Assembly (NCBI GenBank): GCA_030674185.1
Contig: JAPXFY010000022.1
Location: 46,686,398-46,750,397 of the forward strand
Source of the DNA: Monoplex corrugatus
Lineage: Eukaryota > Mollusca > Gastropoda > Littorinimorpha > Ranellidae
DNA length: 64,000 bases
Direction of reading: 5' to 3'
This document shows positions 46,871 to 59,524 of the stretch, piece after piece; within the stretch, counting starts at the first letter, position 1, and each line of letters starts with the position of its first letter. The notes under the pieces were generated by a model that saw nothing but the letters and a program-made list of their open reading frames with translations, searched no databases and was not told the origin of the DNA. The position numbers and the translations under genes were made by a program.

Positions 46871-47035
46871 TGAATGCACCATGAAATGATAGCAGGAGCT
46901 GATGTCTTGAGTACCCACATTGTAAACAAGAGATTACTAGTATGGCTTGACCATTGGGTCTTCTTCATCAAGTCTAAAGAAACAAACTGTGAAGATGACT
47001 CTTTGGTATGTAGTCACAAATATTGCAGCTCAGTC

Positions 47036-47085
<50 letters not shown>

Positions 47086-47184
47086 TCATTTGATATTCAG
47101 CATTCTGCATTGTTCAGATTTCTCAGACATCAGATACAGAACCATGTTGCTAAATGTCAAAGAAATAACATACATTCAATGGGC

Positions 47185-47345
47185 ATGATAGTCAAAGAGC
47201 TAAGACACTGGACTTCAAATCGGAATGTCTGAGTCAGATACTGCTGGGGTACCTCCTGTCTAGTGGGTAAAGGGTGGAGATTTTTACAATCTCCCAAGTC
47301 AACAAGTGTGCAGACCTCTTAGTGCCTACATCAATTTCATGTGAA
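47185..47345 (+). mobile_element. SINE-like repeat
   Basis: 'gtcaaagagctaagacactg', 'ggggtacctcctgtctagtg' and 'caagtgtgcagacctcttag'; same body as 3345-3560 with a different head. Confidence 0.55.
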
Positions 47346-47744
47346 TTCCACAGAGAACATCAAACATGCTTACAACAGATTCCTGTCAGTCATGTCAGGG
47401 TCTGGTTGCTTATGGAAACACCCAACGCGCCTGACCCCAGAAGACAATACTTTATACAGACTGTGCAGCCACAAACAGTCTGTATGTGTGGCAAAACATG
47501 TATGAACACACACAAGAAAAATTGCAACACCAAATAAAAAACAACAACAAAAAACAGCAACTACAACCTTCTCCCACATCCTTTTATTATTTATTTATTT
47601 ACTTTATATATAGGCCTACATGTACATTCCTTTTCTGAAGATAAGATACACAAATATACATGTCATTTACATGTAACTAGGATTGTTCCAGTGAAAGGCT
47701 GATGCAATACCAGTACAACACATAGACTAGGTAAAACATAGGCT

Positions 47745-47900
47745 AGGTAGGGCCTTAGGACCTGGCCAGTTCATGGGTTTATGTGCAGGCTTAAGGCTTG
47801 TGCCATGTTCACATGTGCACATGGCATCTGTGACGTTAGTGCATATGGAATTTGTTCCGAGCGCGGAGACGTCATCTTGAGAAACTGAAACCGAAACTTA
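47745..47900 (+). mobile_element. SINE 3' region (gaaac tail family), well preserved
   Basis: 'ggacctggccagttcatggg', 'tgcaggcttaaggcttgtgc', 'gttccgagcgcggagacgtc' and 'atcttgagaaactgaaaccg' in order. Confidence 0.75.
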
Positions 47901-48202
47901 ATGTGACTAGCCCTCATGTGAGTTTAAAAGTGTGCACACGAGGTATGTGTCTTAGATGTGCATGTTGGCATGTTGACATGACAGTGCCAATGCCATTTTT
48001 TTACTTGCTGTTCCGTCTTCAGCACCACCCCTGTGTGACTGCCCTCTGGCCACTCGTTTTGACTGTCCAACACCCCACCACACCTATACAAACTGAGGTC
48101 ACTAGGAAACCGGGGCACAGGGGTACAGAATCTGAGACAGTTTCTGACGATGCTCAACTTGTTGACTGCCTCACCTTATCTACCAGCCACAAATTTTTTT
48201 AA

Positions 48203-48344
48203 CCCTTTCACTCTCTCACCCTGTCCACCAGCTGTGTGCAGGAAGCTGGTGGGCAAAGTGAGGGAGTGAAATGGTTAGGTTTTTGCTTTGCTATCATGGC
48301 TAACAATACAGGAAGCTGGCTGACAGGGTGAGGAAGTCAAAGAG
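48203..48344. mobile_element. TTAA fold-back MITE
   Basis: Left outer arm is missing its 'tgctagcaaagc' block; the hairpin and right arm are intact. Confidence 0.85.
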
Positions 48345-48587
48345 TTAAGATGACTCATGAGAACAAGGATGATGGCATTATGAAGTTTTATAGAAGGCAT
48401 GGTGAACTGAGGGACTTCATTACATGTTAAAGGTTACTCCATGCATCACTTTATTATATACCCTGGTGTCAGGATGGTGGTGCTTAAAAATTATGTGCAA
48501 ATGTATGTCATGAGGATGTGCAAAGATTGAGAATATGCACCAAAGTCATATTATCATGTTTTTTTTTTTTTTAGAAACATTTATCTA

Positions 48588-48705
48588 TCATTTAGCGCCT
48601 GTCTTGTCTGGTTGTATTAAATATGCGTTTTGATTCTTTTTTCGTGTTTTTTTCTGGTTCCTGTTTGCTTGAACGCAAGTAGTCACACTTGTTTTGGATT
48701 TCATA
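48588..48705. repeat. Outer arm of the 16.2-kb fold-back family
   Basis: 'tagcgcctgtcttgtctggt', 'tgtattaaatatgcgttttg' and 'tttgcttgaacgcaagtagt' correspond to the outer right arm. Confidence 0.55.
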
Positions 48706-49379
48706 TTTATGTACCTCTTTCAAACACACACAAACACACACACACACACACAAATATGCATGCATGCAAGCACACATGCACACAAACACAATATACACAC
48801 ACCCCACCATCACAACGTCCATCACTACCACTAACAACAACAACAACACCTGAACAAACGTATTTGGAGTATTCCTGCAGAATTTATTGAAAGGAATGGT
48901 ACCAAACCTATACCACAAGGTAATAGATTGTCAGATCAAACAGGGAAACTCAGCTTTTCAAATCAGTTGACATGCAAAATATAAAATGAGGAACATGAAA
49001 TAAACAGCATGCAAATCAAATCATGTTAATCTTTCATGTGGTTTATGTGGAAAAAGTATCAAATCTGACCTGCAATGAGAATGGTAGATCAAAATTAGCA
49101 CAGCATGTTTTTCGCAATTCACTAAAAAATCACTTGAGGGCCTATGACTTCAATTCTGAATTTTTGGCCTTCTCCGTATCTACAACGTTTTTCTACCATG
49201 TGTGTTAACCTGAGACCTTAAAATGTAATCTAAACATTCCAGCAATGTTGGATTTTATCTTTTTAGGTACTGTACTAAAATTAGAGCTAAAAATAAAGTT
49301 TTGTTGTTTTCATTGAGCTGCAGCAGATAAAACTTCAGGGACAAAGTATACTTTTGAACCAACAAAAACAAAACATTAA

Positions 49380-49566
49380 CTCTTTCACTCCCCTGCACCC
49401 TATCCGCCAGCTGCATTAACTTAACTCTTTCACATCCTCATCCTATTCACCAGCTTCCTGCAGGAAGCTGGTGGAGAGGGTGAGGGAGTCAAAGGGTTTA
49501 GCTTTTGCTTTGCTGTCAGGGCTAACATTGCAGGATGCTGTTGGATAGGGTGGGGGAGTCAAAGAG
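49380..49566. mobile_element. TTAA fold-back MITE
   Basis: Full-length with exact central palindrome 'cagcttcctgcaggaagctg'. Both TTAA sites intact. Confidence 0.9.
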
Positions 49567-49852
49567 TTAATAAGCATGGCTGTCAAATTTTAGATCTTCA
49601 TAGAGTTCTGAAGCCCACTGTGAAGATATTCATTTATTTCTGCTCTCCCTACTTTGAAAATAACTTTCTCCAAATGTTTGTCCCCACAGGTCCTAACTTG
49701 AAAAACTGGACATCAATTGTTTGGAAAAACCTACAGCTGTACATTATGCATCAAAATTATGCATCAAAATGACAACTAAAAGAGACAGTACATTTCAGTT
49801 ACGTTTAAGTGCCCAAACAGTCACATTAATCTCATTGACCCTTTTAATCAGA

Positions 49853-50008
49853 GTGGCAGCTGAGACTACTACGTGTCAAATGGACAGACAGAAGAACGAA
49901 AATGTCCTGGAAGAAATAGACACCATCAGAAAATTAGGAGCAGACATCAACAAGAGAAGAATAAAATACATTGGCCATGTGTCATGCATCAAGAACATGG
50001 ACCTCATA
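49853..50008 (+). mobile_element. Non-LTR retrotransposon C-terminus, 5' part of an interrupted copy
   Basis: Reads LRVKWTDRRTK-like sequence through ENVLEEIDTIRKLGADINKR and IKNMDLI, then stops abruptly at 50008 where the L2 copy begins. The missing continuation is found on the other side of that insert at 51607. Confidence 0.75.
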
Positions 50009-51606
50009 AATAATAATACTAATAATTACAATATTTTATATTGCGCAAAATCTTGATAAAATCAAATCTAAGCGCTGAAACACACACACACGCACGCACG
50101 CACGCACACACACGCACGCACGCACGCACGCACGCACGCACACACACGCACCACACGGCTATAAATGGGGAGAAAGAATAAAAACAATGGAAAATTATAG
50201 ACAGCATATTATATACAATTATATATTGCAATGTGATTCCCCTCCGAGCGGAGACAGGCTGCAGAGGGGATTGAGTGAGGTCAGGATTTTATGCAGAGGA
50301 GAAAAGGTGAGTTTTGAGAGCGGACTTGAAGGAGACAAAAGTAGGTTGCTGACGGACTGAGAGAGGAAGTTTGTTCCAGGAGAGCGGACCAGAAACAGAG
50401 AAGGCTCGTGGACCATAGGTATTGAGCTTAGTGCGTGGAAAGCGAAAAGTCAGAGGATCGGAGGCAGAGCGGAGGGTACATGAGGGAACATAGATCTCAA
50501 GTAGGCTTGACAGGTAATCGGGGGCTGCTTTATTGAGGCTTTTGTTGCACATGGTATCTAGTTTGTACTGTATGCGCTTTGATACAGGGAGCCAGTGAAG
50601 TTGTGCCAGGAGAGGAGATATGTGGTCAGCTTTTTTCTTTTTGAGTACAAGGCGTGCAGCATTGTTTTGAATGTGCTGTAGGATGTGAGTGGTGGAGGCA
50701 GGAAGACCGGACAGGAGTGAATTGCAATAGTCAATGCGAGACATTATGAAGGAGAGAATGAGTTTTGCAGTTGTTTCCACAGAGAGATATTTCCTGATCA
50801 GGCTTATACGGTGGAGATGATAGTAGCAAGATCTGGCAGTTTGAGAAACAAAGTTGTTCATGGAGAGGGTAGAGTCAATGCAGACACCAAGGTTTTTAGC
50901 TGAATCAGAAATTGGGACTGATGTGTTACATAATGGGAGAGAAAGAGGAGGCAGCTGAGAAAGTTTCTGACGGGTGCCAATGAGAATAGCTTCTGTCTTG
51001 TCATCATTTAGCTGAAGTTTGTTGTATGTCATCCAATTTTTGATGTCCGAGTAACACTCAGTGGTGCGAGTCAGGAGGCGCTGTATATTGTCAGGTGAGT
51101 CACTGTCTTGAAGTTGGGTGTCATCAGCATAGAAGTGGTGTTTTATAGAGTGGGAGTTGATGATGGTGGACAGGGGGAAGGTGTAAAGAGTGAAAAGAAC
51201 AGGGCCAATGACAGACCCTTGTGGAACACCACAGGTCAGGTATGCAGGTTGAGAGTAAGTACCATTGATGAGAACAGTTTGTTTTCTGTTTGATAGATAA
51301 GAAGTGAACCAGGAGAGAGCAATGTCAGAGATGCCAAAAGTATGATGAAGTCTAGAAAGGAGAATACCATGATCAATGGTATCAAAGGCTGCAGACAGAT
51401 CAAGGAGTGTGAGGAGAGATACTTTGCCAGTATTAGTTGCAAGGAGGAGATTGTTGAGAATGTGTAGCAAGGCAGTTTCAGTGCTATGGCACTGGCGGTA
51501 GGCTGACGGGAAAGGATTGAGGAGATTGTTGGCAGACAGGTGAGAGTTCAGTTGGTTGAGGACAACTTTTTCAAGCAGTTTTGACAAGAAAGAGAGATTA
51601 GAGATA
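50009..51606 (-). mobile_element. L2/CR1-like non-LTR retrotransposon, longest copy (reverse transcriptase)
   Basis: A single open frame spans most of the RT on the minus strand, stop at 50289. Visible RT signatures are PISNLSFLSKLLEKVV at the 5' end, LDLSAAFDTIDH, GVPQGSVIGPVLF, the catalytic YADD, LNDDKTE and NLGVCID, followed by the C-terminal [14 protein letters not shown] and LHWLPV motifs. The element is cut at its 5' end, so the endonuclease is absent. The 3' end has (CA)n-like sequence and the 'ttacaatatt...gcgcaaaatcttgata' tail. The open RT frame suggests a fairly recent insertion. Confidence 0.9.
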
Positions 51607-51795
51607 GGCAACCATCCTTCAAGGAAAAACAGTGGCAAAAGGAAGAAAGGCAGACCACCAATCACGTACATCGAGAACATAACAAACATCAGTGGCCTAA
51701 ATAATCAAGAAGCTCTCCACAAAAGTCAAGACAGAGCCAGTTGGGGGAGAATGGTGGTGTCACAGAGTGCAGCGGCCAACACTGAACCTGGTGAT
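51607..51795 (+). mobile_element. Non-LTR retrotransposon C-terminus, 3' part of the interrupted copy
   Basis: Resumes with the 'ggcaaccatccttcaaggaa' segment, then KKGRPPITYIENITNISGLN and KSQDRASWGRMV, in the same order as the intact copy at 44366-44790. Confidence 0.75.
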
Positions 51796-51944
51796 GCAAA
51801 CAGGTGAGACAGGAGAGAGTCAGAGTGGATCACAGATAGACATAACTTTCAATGTGGAGAACTGCAGTTTGGAATGTGCATTCTTTTTTCATCGCAGAAC
51901 ACTGTAGTCTGAGACATGTGAACTCTTCATATGTATAACAGCCA

Positions 51945-52100
51945 TTTACAATGAACATGTAAATGCCCGAAACCGACGATGCCAGGATATATTATATGAC
52001 AGTAAGTGTAGAGAGCTGTTAAGTCACGCAATCTCAATCCTAGATGGAACTCCATAGCATCATGGTCATCATCATCATCATCATCATCATGGCAGTTTGA
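51945..52100 (+). mobile_element. SINE 3' half with (ATC)n tail
   Basis: 'gatgccaggatatattatat', 'aatctcaatcctagatggaa', 'ctccatagcatcatgg' and (atc)n; matches the 3' end of the SINE at 2695-3065. Confidence 0.65.
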
Positions 52101-52189
52101 AAAATAGTCCAGCATTCTGTAGCCATTACTGTGGCGTAGGAAATGGGAACGCAAAACAGAAACAAACAAACAAGCCCAGAAAGAAAGAA

Positions 52190-52275
52190 ACAAACAGCTT
52201 AAGGGTTGGACCCATAAACCTTGCATTACCAGCATTGCACTCTACCAACTGAGCTAACTAAGCCAGTGTACTGAA
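52190..52275 (-). mobile_element. tRNA-headed SINE head
   Basis: Minus strand 'ttagttagctcagttggtag' then 'agtgcaatgctggtaatgca', the same head as 39170-39308. The B box is poor ('gggtccaaccc'). Confidence 0.6.
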
Positions 52276-52974
52276 TGTAAAAACTGAAACTGTTTTCACA
52301 ACAGCAGAATTAAGATTCCTGATTAATGTACATTTTTCTTTAACTTTTCTCTTTTTTACAATCATTACATCAGTATGTCATATTTCTTTTAACTCTGTTG
52401 TGACGAATTTTCTGTGTGAAATATGGAGACTATTTTGCCATTAAAGAGCAATTTGCCATAATGCAGCTCCACTTCATTTTGGGTCATGAATTGAGTTTCA
52501 GTTTTTCTCATGATGGCGTTAACCCGAATGCAACATTCCATTTGCATGAACACCATAATACCATCTGATGTATAAAATATCCAAAATGAAAAAGTGACTT
52601 TAAAAAAAAGATGGCAGAAAGAAAGGAAGACAAAACAGAAAGATAGAGAGTACTATAAATAGAAAAGAGCAGATGGGACCTGCAAAAGTTTTGTATTGCA
52701 AAAGCCATGAAGATTATCCAAACAGAGCACATTTTCTAGTTGTTAGTACGCTGCAGTCTAACATGGTATGGTAAATAAAAACAGAAAAAAGACAAGGATG
52801 TTTGTAGCATACCATATCCTTACAACGGGGCTACTATTTAAAATGACAAAAGCATTACCCACAGAAACTGCAAGGGCTGCAACTGTTTAAAAATGATATT
52901 AAAACAGGGAAAATGCCTATGTCAAGAATTAATGAATACACAAAGAGATTCTTTCTCTCTCTCTCTCTCTCTTT

Positions 52975-53019
<45 letters not shown>

Positions 53020-53437
53020 ACACACCACTACTAAGTACAAGCTGTTACAACAATGTAGAACTTTCTCTTCTCCCCCACCCCCCTCCCACCTCCGAATTTT
53101 ATTTTCCTATTCTTTCTGAATGGCTGTTATCAACTTTTTTATTTGACTAGGATAATAGCATGAACCAAACTGGATTTTCTGTGATCCGACTAAAACCAGC
53201 CAACTGAAATCACGCATGCATTCAATTTCTTATTATCTCATTTGCTTCACAAACCCACACCACAACACCAAATGCTACATGCGAGATAGTAGGCCTACAA
53301 CTGAAACGTAACTTATATTCAGATGAAAATGAAGTAAGTTGGATATTAGTGACTTTCAATCACACAGGCAACCATTTTGCATTCTTTTCTTCTCAGTTTG
53401 GATTTCATTTTGCTACAATATACCAGTAACCATTTAA

Positions 53438-53553
53438 CCCTTTTGACTCCCACACCCTATCTGCCAGCATCTTGCACTGTCAGCCTTGACAGCAAAGCAA
53501 AAACTTAACCCTTTCACTCCCTCACTCTATCTAGGATGAGGGGGTGAAAGGGG
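53438..53553. mobile_element. TTAA fold-back MITE, first of an adjacent pair
   Basis: Shortened copy. Its right TTAA (53554-53557) is also the left TTAA of the next copy. Confidence 0.85.
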
Positions 53554-53557
53554 TTAA

Positions 53558-53742
53558 CCCTTTGACTCCCACACCCTATCTACCAATTGCAAAAACTTAA
53601 TCCTCTGACTCCCTCACCCTTTCCATCAGCTTCCTGCAGGAAGCTGGTGGAAAGGGTGAGGGAGTCAAAGGATTACGTTTTTGCTTTGTTAGCATGGCTG
53701 ACAATGCAGGATGCTGGTGGACAGTGTGCCAGAGTCAAAGGG
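53558..53742. mobile_element. TTAA fold-back MITE, second of an adjacent pair
   Basis: Full-length with exact hairpin. Followed at 53747-53786 by another right-end fragment ('gtgggagtgaaagggttag'). Confidence 0.88.
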
Positions 53743-53971
53743 TTAAGATTTTGCAGGTATGGACAGGCTGTGGGAGTGAAAGGGTTAGCTGTCTGTTTAT
53801 TACTGGATGCTGTTCAACTTGAATACTTGTGGGATATTTGTCATATTTACATACACCCAGCCTATCATTAAGATGAACACTCAATACTGTTATCTGACAC
53901 TTAAATATATTCAGTTAGTACAAAGGTCTGCTTAAAACACACACACATGAAACAAATTGTTTTCCTCATTA

Positions 53972-54103
53972 CTTTGACTCCCGCACCCTACTGACCACTT
54001 GCAAAAACTCAACCCTTTGACTCCCTCACCCTGTCCACCAGCAGGAAGCTGACAATGGCTGACAATGCAGGATGCTAGCGGACAGGGTGTGGGAGTCAAA
54101 AGG
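53972..54103. mobile_element. TTAA fold-back MITE, damaged
   Basis: Left TTAA lost ('cattactttgactcc'); part of the inner stem deleted; right end keeps 'gagtcaaaaggttaa'. Confidence 0.75.
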
Positions 54104-54506
54104 TTAAAAATAACTTTTATCACCTCTCTCTCAAGCTGTTCATATACAGTAATTAGTCCAAAGTTGGCAGTTCTGAAGATAGTTCTTCAGGCATATCATA
54201 ATCAAAAACCAATCAATTCTACAGTTTGGGACAGTCAAAATCCCAGCTACAGATCAGAATCTATGACCAAATCCTGAAAATTTATACTGAAGCAACAGAT
54301 TCTTTATGTAAACTGTCAAATATGATTTTAACCAAACCACATAACAAGTGCACAACACATCTGATATATCAAATGACAACATATAACAAGGTAAACACTG
54401 CTTATTTCTGTTGAGTATGAACATTTATCCACCATCCTTCACTTGTGGTTTTACTGACAGATGTTACCTTTGTCCACATCTGAAAATGTTTCTTTCATCT
54501 TCATTT

Positions 54507-54573
54507 AATAATAATAATAATAATTACAATATTTACATAGCGCAAAATCTTGATAAAAATCAAATCTAAGCAT
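54507..54573 (-). mobile_element. Very short L2/CR1-like 3' tail
   Basis: Only (taa)n, 'ttacaatatttacatagcgc' and 'aaaatcttgataaaaatc' remain, ending at 'ctaagc'. It is an extreme 5' truncation of the same family. Confidence 0.7.
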
Positions 54574-54904
54574 TTGTGCACCATTCACAATCATTCCGTT
54601 ACAATTAAACTATGTGACAACAGTTTGAGCAAAATCAATAAAAACATAGTTTAAGTAAGATCAATAAACAATAATGAGTGAAAAATTGCAATGAGTAATG
54701 TGGCATGCACCATACAAAAAAATATCAATCAGAAAAATGTATTCCTTGGTCTTGCACCATACAGATTTATGTGCAAAAGTTGCATATATACAAAATATCT
54801 GACACAAACAGCAAATTATAGAAAAACAAACAACAAGCAAACAAATGAAACAACCAAACAAGAAAACACACACACACATGCACACACACGCGCGCACACA
54901 CATA

Positions 54905-54995
54905 TGGATAGGGTGAGGGAGTCAAAGGGTTAAGTTTTTGCTTTGTTAGCATGGTTAGCATCCTTGCCGTTGGACAGGGCGCAGGGGTCAAAGGG
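54905..54995. mobile_element. TTAA fold-back MITE, right half
   Basis: Starts within the right inner arm ('tggatagggtgagggagtc') directly after a (CA)n tract that has replaced the left half. Confidence 0.8.
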
Positions 54996-55324
54996 TTAAT
55001 ATGATGATATGTGTACAAAGACATTTACATCAGATAAGAGTGGTGCTCATTCATCCACTGAGGTCCCTTCAGGCTGAAACAGCCCTGGTTCCTGTGCCAC
55101 AACCACCATTGTACCATGTCAACAAGGACTTGAAAAAACGCCTACGTTTATCACCAAATGTGGCCTCTTCATGCAGATGATGAACAACACAAAAAAAAGA
55201 AGACAATTTTCTTCTTCACTTCTAATGTATTATCTCTTCAGTAATGCTTTGTCTTCAAAATGATGTCTTCCTTCTTATTTGTGTATTATTGCTGATCATG
55301 ATAATACAACCCACATGACATGCA

Positions 55325-55720
55325 CAACTGTTTATTTACAAGAGTCATGGACACTAACAGCAGAACTGCAAAAGAAGATCCTGGCAGTAGAAATGAGATG
55401 CTTTAGAAGAGTGCTTGGCATCTCATACAAAGACCACATTACCAATGAGGAAGTGCGAAGAACAATTTCACAGCATGTCAAAAACTATGAAAACTTCTGA
55501 CAACAGTAAGAAAAAGGAAACTTCGGTGGTATGGTCACGTGACAAGAACTAACGGACTATCAAAAACAATACTCCAAGGAACAGTTCAGGGAGGAAGAAA
55601 AAGAGGCAGACAGAGAAAAAGGTGGATGGACAATATTGACGAATGGACAGGAAAAAGCTTTGCCATGACCCAGACCCTTGCTCATGACAGACAGAGGTGG
55701 AGACAGACGGTGTGATGTTC
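55325..55720 (+). mobile_element. Second type of endonuclease-RT C-terminus
   Basis: ESWTLTAELQKKILAVEMRC, FRRVLGISYKDHITNEEVRR is open to 55500. A one-base shift then gives RKRKLRWYGHVTRTNG, QGGRKRGRQRKRWMDNIDEW and AHDRQRWRQTV. These are the standard tail motifs of another non-LTR clade, clearly different from the copies at 32.5, 44.4 and 49.9 kb. No 3' UTR tail is identified. Confidence 0.75.
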
Positions 55721-56479
55721 ATCCATGTGGAGCCCCCACGACCCTGGATAGGGTTAAGGGACAGGAAGAAGGAAGAAGGAAGAATAAATGAACATGTCGG
55801 TGAAGCTAAATTTACAATCGAACAATTACACTGAATCACACACGCACGCACGCATGCACGCACACACACACACACACACACACACAAAGAAACAAACCAA
55901 AAAAAAAACACACACACAACATCATGAAGCACATTCCTATATTCACACTCTTCAGACATTTTATGACATTTCTAAAGGAGCATATGACTATATGCAAGTA
56001 AAGTTTCATCCTTCTGAAATCTGTATTATGCACATGATTCTGAGAATCTGCCAAGAAAAAGCACATACATAGGCCTACATAATATACAAGTGATCAAAAA
56101 GCTACTGACTAGTAGTGGCAGCATTCTCACAAAAGGACTTTGTGACCACGCTTCTAGCTGTGGATAGTTTCTGGAATGGAGTAGAGGTCGACAAAGTAGG
56201 CAAAGTCGTGCCATAACCCTGAGGTCATAGGGGAGTGAGGTGGTACAGATCTCAACTTGTTATTAATGAGAGTGAGGTCACTTTTGTTCAGGCCGACATT
56301 ATGCGTATCATAATATCATTTTGGCTTCTACATAGAGTGCATTGTTTAAACGTGAAATCTGATATTTAAGAGATATTTTGTTCATTGGTTTCTGGGTTTG
56401 AAAATGTGCATTCTTTACACCATGACTCATGCATGCTAATACTTTACAGCTATGGCAGCAAGAACAGCTGACAGCCATA

Positions 56480-57475
56480 GAGAATTAACACCTGGTAGCT
56501 ATGGTATGGATGTGTCATTAATAAAATGTAGAGAATCAACACTGGGAATTATGTGTGGATGTTTCATTTAAATGTAGGAAATTAACACTGGAGTTATGTG
56601 TGGATGTGTCATTAAAATGTAGAGAATTAACACCTGGGAGTTATGGTGTTTGGGAGTTATGGTGTTTGGGAGTTAAGGTGTGGATGTGTCATTAAAATGT
56701 TGTTTGGGAATTATGTGTGGATGTGTCATTAAAATGTTATTTGATAGTTAGGTATGGATGTGTCATTAAAATGTGAGAGTTATGGTGTGGATGTGTCATT
56801 AAAATGTTTTTTGGGATTTATGATGTGGATGTGTCATTAAAATGTGAGTTATGGTGTGGATGTGTCATTAAAATGTTTTTTTGGATTTATGATGTGGATG
56901 TGTCATTAAAATGTGAGTTATGGTGTGGATGTGTCATTAAAATGTGAGTTATGGTGTGGATGTGTCATTAAAATGGGTTTTTTTGGGGGGATTTATGGTG
57001 TGGATGTGTCATTAAAATGTGAGTTATGATGTGGATGTGTCATTAAAATGTGAGTTATGGTGTGGATGTGTCATTAAAATTATTTTTTTTTTGGGATTTA
57101 TGGTGTGGATGTGTCATTAAATGTGAGTTATGGTGTGGATGTGTCATTAAAATGTGAGTTATGGTGTGGATGTGTCATTAAAATGTGAGTTATGGGTGTG
57201 TGGGTGTGCCATTAAAATGTGAGAGTTATGGTGTGGATGTGTCATTAAAAAATGTGAGAGTTATGGTGTGATGTGTCATTAAAAATGTGAGAGTTATGGT
57301 TGATGTGTCATTAAAAATGTGAGAGTTATGGTTGGATGCGTCATTAAAAAATGTGAGACTTTAAAATGAGATTGTGTGGATGTGTCATTAAAATGTTTGG
57401 GATTTAGAGTGGGGATGCGTCATTAAAATGTACAGAATTGACACTGGGATAAGGTAATGGATGTGTCATTAAAAT
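56480..57475. repeat. ~30-bp minisatellite, about 1 kb
   Basis: Around 30 units of 'gagttatggtgtggatgtgt' plus 'cattaaaatgt', with variants that insert T or G runs. Unit length varies from about 27 to 45 bp. Confidence 0.95.
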
Positions 57476-57897
57476 GTTATTGGCAACTTAAATACCATGT
57501 ATTTACAATTTGGAGTTTGTTCAAGAGGGATTCATTGCACTAGGAAGTTCCAAGCCTGCACAAAACCCTATGTGCTGGCAAGGTCTTGATGGGGAGGTGG
57601 GGGGCAGAGGGAAATACAAGGTTGTAAAGAAGAAGATAAAGAAAGAAGGAAGAAGACAATATAGCACCAACATCCTTCAAATCTATATGAACACATTCAA
57701 AATGAAGAAACACGACACTGAACCAAAGTGATGATTTCATGAAGCGAACAACACCACAAGCACAGTGTGTGAGCATAAATTATCAATATGACACAAAAAG
57801 ATGATCAGTCTCCACAACTCGTAAATGGTCAATGACAATGCTTTCTTCTACGAAATAACTGTACAACACAATATCACATTAGTATGACAGAAAAACG

Positions 57898-58050
57898 ATG
57901 GCACTAGATGTGTCATGTGCACATGTCAATGCACAAAGACACAGAAACTTCATGGCATTAGATGTGTCATATAGTCATGTCAATGCACAAAGACACAGAA
58001 ACTTCATGGAATTAGATGCATCATGTATCATGTCAATGCACAAAGATGTT
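57898..58050. repeat. 54-bp tandem repeat
   Basis: Almost three units of 'atggcactagatgtgtcatg', 'tgcacatgtcaatgcacaaa' and 'gacacagaaacttc'. Unit length keeps an 18-codon frame, but no gene context is seen. Confidence 0.85.
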
Positions 58051-58631
58051 CTCTATGCAAAAGTCAATGAGCCAGAGAAAATCAGTGAGCGAAAATAAAT
58101 AAAGGTTAACGCCACAATCACAAGCAATCAAATCCATCAACATTTTCTTGATGCAGATTTCAGCACGGCAATACTCACATTAGTATAGAACTCAGCATAC
58201 CAGTTAATCCATTTGGTGTAAGATTGACGATTTCTTTTCTCACCTTTGTCTCCATCTTCTCTCAGTTTTTGACAAAAACTTCTCCCTCATATTCAATAAT
58301 ACTGTCCAAATTCATTATATCAAATTCTAAGGCTTTATTTCAGACAACTTGCTTAACCTGTTTTTGTGTACAGCCCTGCTAAGGGCCATGTCAGGGCTGT
58401 CATCAAGCCACTGAACAAGTCACACATTAAATATTATCGCTACTTAAAAAATTGTATCAGTAAATATTTCACATGTAAAAACGGTTCAGATCCAGTAGAA
58501 GATTACAAACAAAGAACCTCAAAAGAAAAATAGATCTTTTCTCTGTTAATTTAAATCAGACCTTTTTTTCCATATTTGCATGGTGGAAAATAGCACTCCA
58601 ATATCTCTGCTATTATTTTAAACCTCTGAAA

Positions 58632-58798
58632 ACCTCACCCTATCCACCAGCGTCCTGTATTGCCAACTATGATGATGAAGCAAAAACTTAATCTTTTCAT
58701 TCTCTCATCCTATCCAGTCTTTGCAGCTGGTGGATAGGATGTGGGTGTGAAAGGGTTAAGTTGTTGCAGCTGGTAGACAAGGCATGGGAATGAAATGG
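58632..58798. mobile_element. TTAA fold-back MITE, old copy
   Basis: Left end lost; remaining arms diverged ('aatcttttcattctctcatc', 'gggaatgaaatggttaa'). Confidence 0.7.
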
Positions 58799-58967
58799 TT
58801 AAAATGAGATAAGAGAAAATGTCCCAGAGGTTCATGTCTATTACCATACTAATATGAAATATGTCTGAACTCGCTGCCATTTTAATCACATGGGTCGATG
58901 GCATGATGACCAGGAAAGGAAATACTAAGTGGTCTGAGATTTAGTCAAATTTGATGTTTGGAAAATG

Positions 58968-59205
58968 TACAATAGTATACACAAGGCCAATTTATCATTC
59001 ACTGAGATTTTTTTTTCATTGAAAAAATGTACAAGAGCATGCACAAGGCCAATTATCATTCATAGATTTTTTTTTCATTGAAAAAATGTACAAGAGCATG
59101 CACAAGGCCAATTATCATTCATAGAGATTTTTTTTTCATTGAAAAAATGTACAAGAGCATGCACAAGGCCAATTATCATTCATAGAGATTTTTTTTTCAA
59201 TCATT
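58968..59205. repeat. ~61-bp tandem repeat
   Basis: Four units of 'aatgtacaagagcatgcaca', 'aggccaattatcattcatag' and a T run plus 'cattgaaaa'. Confidence 0.92.
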
Positions 59206-59524
59206 TTTTTCATTTGAGAAAACATCCTTTTTTGTGTGCCTAGTTAAGCCCTAAGCCTGGAATTTCATGTTACTAAATGACCATCAAACTCAGTCACACA
59301 GGTAAAATATCTCTCCTGCAGACTATGACATATCAGGTCATATAGTTCCATGTAGAATTTGGTGTCAACATAATTTCCAGTGGTAGACCCCAGCACACTT
59401 CAAAACATAACATTTGCTCCCCGTACACAATGTGACACATCAGGTCACACTTTCCTTACAACACTTGGCAAGACAAATAAAATTTTTCAAGTTTCCCCAC
59501 AGAAATTTGACACACAATAAGATG

